The notes beneath the pieces were generated by a model. The model ran no database searches. It was not told where the DNA came from and worked only from the letters and a program-made list of their open reading frames with translations. From NCBI GenBank assembly GCA_023430975.1, contig JAEYYB010000129.1, forward strand, positions 62,001-126,000: 64,000 bases of DNA, in the 5' to 3' direction. How positions within the stretch are numbered: the stretch's first letter is position 1; every line of letters starts with the position of its first letter. Origin of the DNA: Bacillota bacterium (lineage in GTDB: Bacteria; Bacillota; Clostridia; Acetivibrionales; DSM-2933). Shown here one piece after another: positions 54,106 to 62,351 of this stretch. A program made the translations under genes and the position numbers.

Positions 54106-55587
54106 ATGATCAATATTCCAAAAGTAAAATTAGGCATTGCAGCTGTCAGCAGAGACTGTTTTCCAGCTGAGCTCAGTAAAGAAAGAAGGCAGAAGGTAGT
54201 GAGAGCCTGTGAACTTCAAAATATTCAAATAGTCGAGGTTCAGACAATTGTGGAAAATGAGGCTGATGTTCTAAAGGCTCTGGATGAGTTAAAAAATGCT
54301 GATATAAATGCATTGGTAGTCTATCTTGGCAATTTCGGTCCGGAAGGTCCTGAAACACTCTTAAGTAAGAAGTTTGACGGGCCTTCAATGTTTGTTGCTG
54401 CTGCTGAGGAAACCGAGAATAATCTAATTGGCGGACGGGGAGATGCGTACTGTGGGATGCTTAATGCATCATATAATCTGGGATTAAGAAAGTTAAATCC
54501 ATACATACCCGAATATCCGGTAGGTACGTCAGATGAGATTGCAGGAATGATAGGGGATTTTGAGAATATTGCAAGGGTTATTCTTGGAGTATCCAAATTA
54601 AAGCTGATAGGGTTTGGACCAAGACCTCAGGATTTTCTTGCTTGTAATGCCCCCATTAAACCCCTGTATGATTTAGGTGTGGAGATAATGGAAAACTCGG
54701 AATTGGATCTTTATGAATCTTTTCAACAACATAAGGATGACTCGAGAATTCCTTCAATTGTAAAAGAGATGGAACAGGAATTGGGCAATGGAAACGGATA
54801 CCCCGGAATACTTCCCACGCTGGCACAATACGAGCTGACCTTGAAAGATTGGGCAGAAAGCAACAAGGGAGCTTCCGAGTACATAGTTTTTGCAAATAAA
54901 TGCTGGCCTGCATTCCAGAGACAGTTTGGGTTCGTTCCATGCTATGTAAACTCACGGCTTGCGTCAATAGGTATGCCTGTGGCATGTGAGACAGATATCT
55001 ATGGTGCTTTGAGTGAATATATCATAACCTGTGCAACAAGCCTGCCTGCTACTATTTTAGACATAAACAACACTGTACCCAAAGACATGTACGAAAACAA
55101 TAAGGACAAATTTACAGGTTATAAATTAAATGACCTTTTTATGGGATTTCATTGTGGAAATACCCCATCAGCTTGTATGAAGAATTTTGCAATGAAGTAT
55201 CAACTCATTATGCATAGACTGTTGGAACCTTCAAAAGAGCCGGACATATCAAGAGGAACACTTGAAGGGGCAATCAGGCCGGGGGACATCACTTTCTTCA
55301 GGATTCAGGGAACTGCGGATTGCAGCCTAAGAAGCTATATAGCAAGTGGGGAAATTATAGATGTGGACCCGAAATCCTTTGGTGGGATCGGAATTTTTGC
55401 AATAAAAGAGATGGCCAGATTCTACAGGCATGTTCTAATCGCAAAGAGATACCCGCATCACGGCGGTGTGGCTTTTAAACACGCGGGAAAAGTGCTGTTT
55501 GAAGCTATGAAAATGCTTGGAGTCCAGGATATAGCGTTTAATCAACCTCCTTCAATGCTTTATAAGGATGAAAACCCGTTTAAGTAG
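54106..55587 (+). CDS. L-arabinose isomerase candidate of the L-fucose isomerase superfamily
   Basis: This is a 493-residue cytoplasmic enzyme. It lacks the classical AraA signature and instead resembles L-fucose isomerase-like sugar isomerases: an N-terminal KLGIAAVSRDCFP segment, LVVYLGNFGPEGPE, EETENNLIGGRGDAYCG, then CETDIYGALSEYI and LDINN, and a C-terminal PGDITFFRIQG region with HHGGVAFKHAG. The acidic residues in ETDIYG and LDIN are candidate metal ligands. Its place before a ribulokinase and a ribulose-5-phosphate epimerase gene implies conversion of L-arabinose to L-ribulose, so it would be a replacement for AraA. L-fucose isomerisation is the alternative. AAAAGGAG precedes the ATG. 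Confidence 0.75.
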   Translation: MINIPKVKLGIAAVSRDCFPAELSKERRQKVVRACELQNIQIVEVQTIVENEADVLKALDELKNADINALVVYLGNFGPEGPETLLSKKFDGPSMFVAAAEETENNLIGGRGDAYCGMLNASYNLGLRKLNPYIPEYPVGTSDEIAGMIGDFENIARVILGVSKLKLIGFGPRPQDFLACNAPIKPLYDLGVEIMENSELDLYESFQQHKDDSRIPSIVKEMEQELGNGNGYPGILPTLAQYELTLKDWAESNKGASEYIVFANKCWPAFQRQFGFVPCYVNSRLASIGMPVACETDIYGALSEYIITCATSLPATILDINNTVPKDMYENNKDKFTGYKLNDLFMGFHCGNTPSACMKNFAMKYQLIMHRLLEPSKEPDISRGTLEGAIRPGDITFFRIQGTADCSLRSYIASGEIIDVDPKSFGGIGIFAIKEMARFYRHVLIAKRYPHHGGVAFKHAGKVLFEAMKMLGVQDIAFNQPPSMLYKDENPFK

Positions 55588-55632
55588 TATAGGTAGCAAT
55601 AGTTTTTATAATAGGAATGGAGGTCTTTAAGT

Positions 55633-57336
55633 ATGAGTAGGAAATACACAATTGGAGTTGATTTTGGAACACTATCCGGCCGGGCAGTACTGGTGGATGT
55701 ATCAACAGGGGAAGAAATTGCAACATCTGTGAAGGAATATACTCACGGGGTTATGTCGGATTATTTGCCTGATAAGGTGACAAAACTTGGACACGATTGG
55801 GCACTCCAGCATCCCGAGGATTGGTTGGAAGTATTTAAGGAAACCATACCCGAGGTTTTAAAAGAATCTGGAGTAAGCCCCGATGATGTCATTGGCGTTG
55901 GGGTTGACTTTACTGCTTGTACAGTTTTGCCTTCTGACAGTATGGGAGTGCCTCTTTGCCTTAAGGATGAATATAAATCAAATCCCCATGCATGGCCAAA
56001 GCTCTGGAAACATCATGCAGCACAGGATGAGGCCAATAAAATCAATCAGATTGCAAAAGAAAGAGGAGAAAAATTTGTAGACAGGTATGGTGGAAAACAG
56101 TCTTCCGAGTGGGAAGTTGCAAAAGTATGGCAGGTTTTAAATGAAGCTCCTGAAATTTATGAATCCATGGACAGATGGATTGAAGCTGCTGACTGGGTCA
56201 CCTGGCAGCTCACAGGAGTAGAAAAGAGGCAAATTTGTACAGCAGGATATAAGGGAATCTGGCATAAGCAGGATGGCTATCCTTCCAAAGAATTTTTTAA
56301 AGCCCTGAACCCAAGGCTTGAGAATTATGTGGAAAAAAAGCTTTCAAATGATTTATATCCACTTGGCTCAAAGGCGGGGGAAATCATAAAAGAAGCTGCT
56401 CTGATGACGGGATTAAAACAGGGGACTGCCGTATGTGTTGGAAACGTTGATGCCCATGTATCAATTCCGGCTGTTGGGATTACTGAGCCAGGTAAGATGC
56501 TGATGATAATTGGAACCTCCACATGTGATATATTGCTGGGAACTGAAGAAAAAATTGTCCCCGGAATGTGTGGGGTTGTTGAAGAAGGTGCCATGCCAGG
56601 TTTCTTTGCTTATGAATCGGGTCAGTCCTGTGTTGGGGACCATTTTGATTGGTTTGTAAAGAATTGTGTACCCTTTTCGTACATGGAAGAATCACGAAAA
56701 AGGGAAGTCAATATACATAAGCTTTTACGCGAGAAGGCATCAGCACTTAAAGTAGGGGAATCCGGCCTTGTTGCACTGGATTGGTGGAATGGAAACAGGT
56801 CTGTACTTGTGGATGTTGACCTTACGGGCCTAATAATTGGCTTAACACTTCAATCAAAACCTGAAGAGATATATAGAGCATTGATTGAAGCAACTGCCTA
56901 TGGCAAGAGGATAATCATTGAAACATTCCGTGAAAGCGGAGTGCCTATTAATGAGCTATATGCTTGCGGAGGCATTGCTTCAAAGGATGACTTTATGATG
57001 CAAATTTATGCGGATGTTACAAATATGGAGATCAGGATCGGAGCTTCTTCCCAGACTCCTGCATTGGGAGCTGCCATGTTTGCTGCTGTAGCTGCAGGCA
57101 AAGAAAGGGGTGGCTATGATAGCATTTTTGAGGCGGCCAAAGTTATGGGTAAAGTGAAAGAAAAATCATTTAAACCTATCCCTAAGAATGTAGAGGTTTA
57201 TAACAAGCTTTATGAACAATACAAAATACTTCATGACTACTTCGGAAGGGGTCAAAACGATGTGATGAAGAAAATTAAAAAAATAAAGGAAGAAACTTTA
57301 AAGAATTATGATAAAATGGTAATAGAAGAGGTGTAA
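55633..57336 (+). CDS. araB: L-ribulokinase (FGGY family)
   Basis: This is a 567-residue sugar kinase of AraB length. It has IGVDFGTLSGRAVLVD (ATP phosphate-binding loop), GVGVDFTACTVLP (catalytic region), ADWVTWQLTG, then LMIIGTSTCDILLG and YACGGIASKDDFMMQIYADVTN in the C-terminal actin-like half. It phosphorylates L-ribulose to L-ribulose-5-phosphate. It lies 45 bases after the isomerase gene and four bases before the epimerase gene, so the three form one operon. GGAGG lies before the ATG at 55633. Confidence 0.93.
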   Translation: MSRKYTIGVDFGTLSGRAVLVDVSTGEEIATSVKEYTHGVMSDYLPDKVTKLGHDWALQHPEDWLEVFKETIPEVLKESGVSPDDVIGVGVDFTACTVLPSDSMGVPLCLKDEYKSNPHAWPKLWKHHAAQDEANKINQIAKERGEKFVDRYGGKQSSEWEVAKVWQVLNEAPEIYESMDRWIEAADWVTWQLTGVEKRQICTAGYKGIWHKQDGYPSKEFFKALNPRLENYVEKKLSNDLYPLGSKAGEIIKEAALMTGLKQGTAVCVGNVDAHVSIPAVGITEPGKMLMIIGTSTCDILLGTEEKIVPGMCGVVEEGAMPGFFAYESGQSCVGDHFDWFVKNCVPFSYMEESRKREVNIHKLLREKASALKVGESGLVALDWWNGNRSVLVDVDLTGLIIGLTLQSKPEEIYRALIEATAYGKRIIIETFRESGVPINELYACGGIASKDDFMMQIYADVTNMEIRIGASSQTPALGAAMFAAVAAGKERGGYDSIFEAAKVMGKVKEKSFKPIPKNVEVYNKLYEQYKILHDYFGRGQNDVMKKIKKIKEETLKNYDKMVIEEV

Positions 57337-57340
57337 GGTT

Positions 57341-58030
57341 ATGCTGGAAACATTAAAAGAGGCAGTATTGGAAGCTAACCTTGAGCTTCCAAAAAGAGGA
57401 CTCGTAACATACACATGGGGAAATGTTAGTGGAATTGACAGGGAAGAAAACCTTATTGTGATTAAGCCAAGTGGTGTACCCTATGAGGAGTTAAGGATTG
57501 AACATCTTGTGGTACTGGACCTTAACGGGAACAAAGTGGAGGGAAAACTTAACCCGTCCTCCGATACAAAGACTCATCTGGTGATCTACAGAAATTATCC
57601 GGAAATAGGAGGGGTAGTACATACACATTCCCGGTGGGCTACCGTATGGGCTCAAGCCTTAAGAGGGATCCCAGCCCTGGGAACCACCCATGCCGATTAT
57701 TTTTACGGTGAAATTCCCTGTACACGCAAACTGACCAATGAAGAGATTAACGGCGATTATGAAGAACAAACCGGAAATGTCATTATAGAGACCTTTCAGG
57801 ATAAGAATCCCATATGTGTTCCCGGAGTTCTGGTCAGTAACCATGGACCTTTCAGCTGGGGAAAAGACCCGCAGGAGGCAGTACATAATGCAGTAGTTTT
57901 AGAAGAGGTTGCCATGATGGCTTATCACGCATATTCCCTCAAGCCTGATTTGAATCAGATTGATAAAACATTACTAGACAGGCACTTTTTAAGAAAGCAT
58001 GGTAGTAAATCGTACTATGGTCAAAGTTAA
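57341..58030 (+). CDS. araD: L-ribulose-5-phosphate 4-epimerase
   Basis: This is a 229-residue class II aldolase-like enzyme of the usual AraD size. It has TYTWGNVSGIDR, IKPSGVPYEEL (phosphate site), SSDTKTHLVIYR, the zinc ligands His in VVHTHSRWA, and VSNHGPFSWG with the third zinc His. It converts L-ribulose-5-phosphate to D-xylulose-5-phosphate, which enters the pentose phosphate or phosphoketolase route. The start is four bases after the kinase stop with GAGGTG just before. It is the end of the arabinose operon. Confidence 0.94.
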   Translation: MLETLKEAVLEANLELPKRGLVTYTWGNVSGIDREENLIVIKPSGVPYEELRIEHLVVLDLNGNKVEGKLNPSSDTKTHLVIYRNYPEIGGVVHTHSRWATVWAQALRGIPALGTTHADYFYGEIPCTRKLTNEEINGDYEEQTGNVIIETFQDKNPICVPGVLVSNHGPFSWGKDPQEAVHNAVVLEEVAMMAYHAYSLKPDLNQIDKTLLDRHFLRKHGSKSYYGQS

Positions 58031-58045
58031 GGTATATTATTGATT

Positions 58046-58073
58046 AAGGTTGCAAAACTGCAAGCGAAAATGG
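58046..58073 (+). repeat. Family-B repeat fragment
   Basis: AAGGTTGCAAAACTGCAAGCG followed by AAAATGG matches the last part of family-B copies 2 and 3 (AGGTTG, then CGCAAGCGATTTTG), with the second hairpin partly decayed. The first hairpin is missing. It starts 16 bases after the araD stop. Confidence 0.55.
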
Positions 58074-58263
58074 TTATTATTATACAAAAAGATTAATGAA
58101 TTTTAATCTCAAATTCCTTACTAAAAAAAGATCTGTTTTACGAACATGTATTATGAAACTGAAATTATTGGAAATACATAATTCATTTCCATGGTTTGGA
58201 GGGTAAAAGAAACATAAATAATAAAAATAGGGGAGGTTGTATTAAAAGATATTATTTTTCTAA

Positions 58264-58360
58264 ATTAAAAGTGTTAATAATCTTACATTTGGCGGAGCAA
58301 ATAACGAACAGTTCAACGGAATTTGAGACAGACAAATGTAGGAGATTAATCACTTTTAAT
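58264..58360. repeat. Dispersed covarying hairpin repeat family A, copy 2
   Basis: ATTAAAAGTG (58264-58273) pairs with CACTTTTAAT (58351-58360). Next inward are AATCTTACATTTG and CAAATGTAGGAGATT. The core has an inner CAAAT/ATTTG stem and GAAC-A-GTTC. The length is 97 bases, the same as copy 3. The unit ends 99 bases before the GH43 gene. Confidence 0.82.
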
Positions 58361-58459
58361 AGGGATAAACATTCATATATAATTTTATTATGAGTCGATT
58401 AAAGAGCAACATTGATGAATAAAAGATAAAATACAATTTTTAAAAAGTAAGGAGAGTTT

Positions 58460-60109
58460 ATGATGATTAAAACTTTAAGAAAGGTATGTTTAGTAGTTTG
58501 TATCTGCAGTATATTGATGACCCTTTTTCCTGTAAAAAGTATTGCAGACTATCCAATTTTCTCACAGCGTTATACAGCGGATCCTACCGCAGTAGAGTAT
58601 AACGGGCGTCTGTATGTTTACTTGTCGCACGATGCGGATCTTACGGCCGGTCAGTCAACTTACAATATTCCTGATATAACTTGTATATCAACGGATGATT
58701 TAAAGAACTGGACCGACCATGGAGAAGTTTTCAATGCTAAAGCAGATTCCAAATGGGCTTCAGTTACCTGGGCACCATCAATTGTATATCGCAATAACAA
58801 ATTCTATTTGTACTATGGTAACGGAGGTAATGGTATTGGCGTAGCAGTGAGTGACAGTCCGACCGGACCTTTTAAGGATCCTCGTTCAACAGCCCTTGTA
58901 ACAGGAAGTACTCCTGGAGTACAGCCTGCAAAAGATATGTGGTTGTTTGACCCGGGCGTTTTTGTTGACGATGACGGACAAGCATATATGTATTTTGGTG
59001 GTAACGGAGAGAGTAATATCAGAGTTATCAAGTTGGGCAGTGATATGATAAGTACTGTAGGCTCAGCAATGACAATGACTGCACCTCGTTTTTTTGAAGC
59101 AGCATGGATGCATAAGTATAAGGGAAAGTATTATTTTTCATATGCCAGCGATTTCTCTCAGGGTGCTTCTAAGATTGAGTATATGATGAGCGACAGTCCT
59201 ACATCAGGCTTTACATATAAGGGAGTTATACTTCCACAGCCTCCGGACAATTATAATAACAATAATCATGCTGTTACTGTGCAGTTCAAAGATAAATGGT
59301 ATGTTGTATATCACAACAGAAATTTAGGTAAACAAAGAGGAGTAGAGACTAATTATCAAAGAAATGCGGCAATAGATGAGATGTTTTATAACTCAGACGG
59401 TACTATTAAGCAGGTTGTTCCGACAGTAGACGGTTTGAAACAGCTTAAATATGTAGATCCTTATACAAAGAATTCTGCTGTAACCATGTACAAGGAGTCC
59501 GGAACTGAAACTGAAGAGTGCAGTGAAGGTGCAAGAAATGTTAGTATGATACAAAACGGAGACTGGATCGAGATTAAAGGGGTAGATTTTGGCAATGGCG
59601 GTGCTACTAGCTTTGATGCCAGAGTTGCAAGTGCTACACAGGGTGGAAATATAGAAATTAGATTGGATAGCGTAACAGGTACGCTCGTTGGTACTTGTAA
59701 AGTGGAAGGAACCAGTGGATGGCAGACCTGGACGACAAAAACATGTTCAGTTAGCAATGTGACAGGTGTACATGATGTGTTCTTTAAATTCACTGGTAGT
59801 GGCAGTGATTATTTGTATAACTTAAGCTGGTGGAAGTTTAATAAGGCTTCAAGTACGCCAACAGCCACACCGACAAACACACCAACATATACGCCAACAA
59901 GTACACCAACAACAAAACCGATTCTTACTGGTGATATTAATGGTGATGGTGTAGTAAATATGTCAGATGTTATTCTTATAGCAGTAAGTTTCAATTCGGT
60001 CAAGGGTGATTTAAAATATAAGGCGGAATATGATTTGAACGGTGACGGTGTTATAAATATGCAAGAAGTAATTATTATTGCATTAAATTTTAATGCTACA
60101 TTGAAATAG
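58460..60109 (+). CDS. Cellulosomal GH43-CBM6-dockerin enzyme
   Basis: This is a 549-residue secreted protein. The signal peptide (about 1-30) is followed by a GH43 domain (about 33-325). Its base Asp is in YTADPTAVEYNG, its second Asp in LFDPGVFVD and its acid Glu in RFFEAAWMH. Then come a CBM6 (about 335-465; ECSEGARNV, IQNGDWIEIKGVDFG, SWWKF) and a dockerin (about 490-549). It is likely an alpha-L-arabinofuranosidase or beta-xylosidase acting on arabinoxylan. The second dockerin loop ends in QEV, with Glu at the last calcium position where the other dockerins have Asp. AAGGAGAG precedes ATG 58460. Confidence 0.88.
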   Translation: MMIKTLRKVCLVVCICSILMTLFPVKSIADYPIFSQRYTADPTAVEYNGRLYVYLSHDADLTAGQSTYNIPDITCISTDDLKNWTDHGEVFNAKADSKWASVTWAPSIVYRNNKFYLYYGNGGNGIGVAVSDSPTGPFKDPRSTALVTGSTPGVQPAKDMWLFDPGVFVDDDGQAYMYFGGNGESNIRVIKLGSDMISTVGSAMTMTAPRFFEAAWMHKYKGKYYFSYASDFSQGASKIEYMMSDSPTSGFTYKGVILPQPPDNYNNNNHAVTVQFKDKWYVVYHNRNLGKQRGVETNYQRNAAIDEMFYNSDGTIKQVVPTVDGLKQLKYVDPYTKNSAVTMYKESGTETEECSEGARNVSMIQNGDWIEIKGVDFGNGGATSFDARVASATQGGNIEIRLDSVTGTLVGTCKVEGTSGWQTWTTKTCSVSNVTGVHDVFFKFTGSGSDYLYNLSWWKFNKASSTPTATPTNTPTYTPTSTPTTKPILTGDINGDGVVNMSDVILIAVSFNSVKGDLKYKAEYDLNGDGVINMQEVIIIALNFNATLK

Positions 60110-60145
60110 TTGTGGAAGAAAATTCATAATCAAATATGTTGCTAA

Positions 60146-60242
60146 ATGAAAAGTGTTAATAATCTTACATTTGTCAGAGAAAATAAAAGACGCTTTTACG
60201 GGATTTGCAATAGACAAATGCAAAAGATTATTCACTTTTCAT
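60146..60242. repeat. Dispersed covarying hairpin repeat family A, copy 3
   Basis: ATGAAAAGTG (60146-60155) pairs with CACTTTTCAT (60233-60242). AATCTTACATTTGTC pairs with GACAAATGCAAAAGATT further in, and AAAAG-ACG-CTTTT makes an inner hairpin. Relative to copy 2 the outer arms carry matching changes on both sides (TTAA becomes TGAA with TTCA opposite), so pairing is maintained. Confidence 0.82.
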
Positions 60243-60260
60243 ATAAAAAAGGTTTTACAG

Positions 60261-60293
60261 TAGCAAATGCAGTCGTTTTAACTGCATTTGCTA
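60261..60293 (+). terminator. Perfect 13-bp hairpin before the GH10-CE3 gene
   Basis: TAGCAAATGCAGT (60261-60273) and ACTGCATTTGCTA (60281-60293) form a perfect stem with a seven-base loop, followed by AT-rich sequence with only short T-runs. It could terminate or stabilise the transcript of the GH43 gene, or act as an RNA processing site between the two enzyme genes. Confidence 0.55.
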
Positions 60294-60347
60294 TTAATTA
60301 TTTAATCATTCCATAAATTATTTATTATGTGTAAGGGGGAAATATGT

Positions 60348-62303
60348 ATGGGTACTTCATTTGTTTCTAAAATCAAAAAATGCATTTTAGCAATTTTATG
60401 TTCTGCAGCACTATGTTGCATGATTATGCCGGCTGGAAATGCAGAGGCGGCAATGGCTAAAGGACCAAAGTGGGTAGGTAACATAATTGCTGGCAGTGTC
60501 CCGTCAAACTATTCAACCTACTGGAATCAGGCAACGCCCGAGAATGCAAGTAAATGGGGTAGTGTAGAAAACAGCCGGGGAAACAGAAACTGGAACAATG
60601 TTGACCTGATTTACAATTACTGCAAAACTAATGGATTTCCATTCAAATTTCATACTCTTGTATGGGGAAATCAGGAACCATCATGGATAGGCAGTCTTTC
60701 AGCAGCTGACCAGAAAACAGCGGTAACAAATTGGATTCAGGCAGCTGGTGCAAAATATCCTGATGCAGAGTTTGTGGATGTTGTAAATGAACCTTTACAT
60801 GCACCGGCATCCTATAAAAATGCTATTGGAGGAAGCGGCTCAACAGGATGGGATTGGATTGTTTGGTCATTTGAACAGGCGAGGAAAGCTTTTCCCAATT
60901 CCAAATTGCTTATAAATGAATACGGAATAATAAGCGACCCCAATGCAACAAACAATTATGTAAATATCATAAATATTTTAAAAAGTAAAGGTTTAGTAGA
61001 CGGAATAGGAATACAGTGTCACCAGTTTAATATGGATAATGTTTCTACAAATACAATGAAGAGTGTTTTAAATACATTGGGTGCTACCGGGTTGCCCATA
61101 TATGTATCTGAGCTTGACATGACAGGTGATGACACTACGCAGCTAAACAGATATAAAGAAAAATTCCCTGTTTTATATGAAAGCGAATATGTTAAAGGTA
61201 TCACATTGTGGGGTTATATACAGGGTGCGACATGGATAGACAATACACATTTAATCTCCACATCGGGCCAGGAGCGTCCTGCACTTACCTGGTTAAAGCA
61301 GTATTTAGCCGCTGTATCGGCAGCACCCACCGCCACGCCAACTACAAAACCCACCAATACATCAACTGCAAAGCCCACCAACACACCAACCTCAACATCA
61401 ATATTAAACTCAACGGGACCAATAGTTACAACTAAAGGAGATCTCAACAATGACGGCGTGATAAACATGGCTGATGTAATACTTTTAGCAAGTGCTTTTA
61501 ATGCAGTAAGAGGAGATTTAAAATATGCTTCAGCTTATGACCTGAATGATGACGGCGTAATAAACATGACTGACGTTATAGTTGTTGCGGTAAATTTTGG
61601 GAAAATAGTAACTGTCGAAACAGCTACTCCAACAAAAGCAACACCAACTCCAACTAAAGCACCGACACCAACTCCGACCAGTACACCAACCCCGGTTCCA
61701 AGTGCAAAAGTTACCACAAAGATTATGCCTTTGGGCGATTCCATAACCGATGGAATCTTTGTACCGGGTGGATACAGGATTAAATTGTGGAAAAATATAG
61801 TAAATGATGGGTTCACTGTGGATTTTGTAGGTTCTCTGTCAAACGGGCCTGCAGAGCTGGGAGATAAGAACCATGAAGGACATTCAGGATGGAGAATAGA
61901 CGAGATTGACACAAATATCAATTCATGGATGGATACATACAAACCCCAAATTGTATTGTTGCATATCGGTACAAATGATATTTCTCAAAAATACGATTTG
62001 AATAATGCCCCTGCTAGGTTAGGTGGATTGGTTGACAAAATTTGTGCCAAATTACCGTCAGGCGGAAAGCTTTATGTAGCTAGTATTATCCCACTGAGCT
62101 ATGCAGATGTAAAATCATATAATACTCAAATTGCGGGAATTATCCAAAGCAAGTCAAATCAAGGCAAACCTGTATATTTGGTTGACATGTATTCAGCAAT
62201 TGCCGTCTCTGATCTGTCGGATGGAGTTCATCCTAATGCGGCAGGTTACGATAAAATGGCGGATGTCTGGTATAAAGCAATAAAATCTGACTTGGGAAAA
62301 TGA
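60348..62303 (+). CDS. Bifunctional cellulosomal GH10-dockerin-CE3 xylanase/acetylxylan esterase
   Basis: This is a protein of about 651 residues from ATG 60348, which follows AAGGGGGA; an in-frame ATG at 60327 precedes that site. The signal peptide (about 1-30) leads to a GH10 domain (about 32-322). Its acid/base Glu148 is in VVNEPLH and nucleophile Glu255 in YVSELDMTG. A Thr-Pro linker, an internal dockerin (about 365-422), a second linker (TPTKAPTPTP) and an SGNH-fold CE3 esterase (about 455-651) follow. The esterase has Ser in LGDSITDG, Asn in HIGTNDI and the Asp-x-x-His pair in DGVHPNAAGY. The enzyme cuts the xylan backbone and removes acetyl groups. Its GH10 domain is very close to that of the GH10-GH43 protein, so the two are likely duplicates. 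Confidence 0.92.
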   Translation: MGTSFVSKIKKCILAILCSAALCCMIMPAGNAEAAMAKGPKWVGNIIAGSVPSNYSTYWNQATPENASKWGSVENSRGNRNWNNVDLIYNYCKTNGFPFKFHTLVWGNQEPSWIGSLSAADQKTAVTNWIQAAGAKYPDAEFVDVVNEPLHAPASYKNAIGGSGSTGWDWIVWSFEQARKAFPNSKLLINEYGIISDPNATNNYVNIINILKSKGLVDGIGIQCHQFNMDNVSTNTMKSVLNTLGATGLPIYVSELDMTGDDTTQLNRYKEKFPVLYESEYVKGITLWGYIQGATWIDNTHLISTSGQERPALTWLKQYLAAVSAAPTATPTTKPTNTSTAKPTNTPTSTSILNSTGPIVTTKGDLNNDGVINMADVILLASAFNAVRGDLKYASAYDLNDDGVINMTDVIVVAVNFGKIVTVETATPTKATPTPTKAPTPTPTSTPTPVPSAKVTTKIMPLGDSITDGIFVPGGYRIKLWKNIVNDGFTVDFVGSLSNGPAELGDKNHEGHSGWRIDEIDTNINSWMDTYKPQIVLLHIGTNDISQKYDLNNAPARLGGLVDKICAKLPSGGKLYVASIIPLSYADVKSYNTQIAGIIQSKSNQGKPVYLVDMYSAIAVSDLSDGVHPNAAGYDKMADVWYKAIKSDLGK

Positions 62304-62351
62304 TATGAATATTTCTCCATTATAAAATATAAGAGATAGGAGATGTCAATT

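Larger units (their letters stand above)
58031..58459 (+). other. Intergenic region between araD and the second hydrolase block
   Basis: The 429 bases hold a fragment of the family-B repeat (58046-58073) and a full family-A repeat (58264-58360). The rest is AT-rich. A 65-codon open frame at 58196-58393 runs through the repeat and is not considered a gene. AAGGAGAG at 58449-58456 is the ribosome site of the next gene. Confidence 0.5.

Noticed and set aside
54106..55587. Annotating the isomerase as L-fucose isomerase
   Set aside because: The superfamily fits, but the adjacent kinase, epimerase and AraR-type genes make L-arabinose the more likely substrate, and there is no fuculose kinase or aldolase gene nearby.
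58196..58393. Small open frame of 65 codons on the plus strand
   Set aside because: It runs straight through a family-A repeat, has no recognisable domain, and its codons follow the hairpin sequence.
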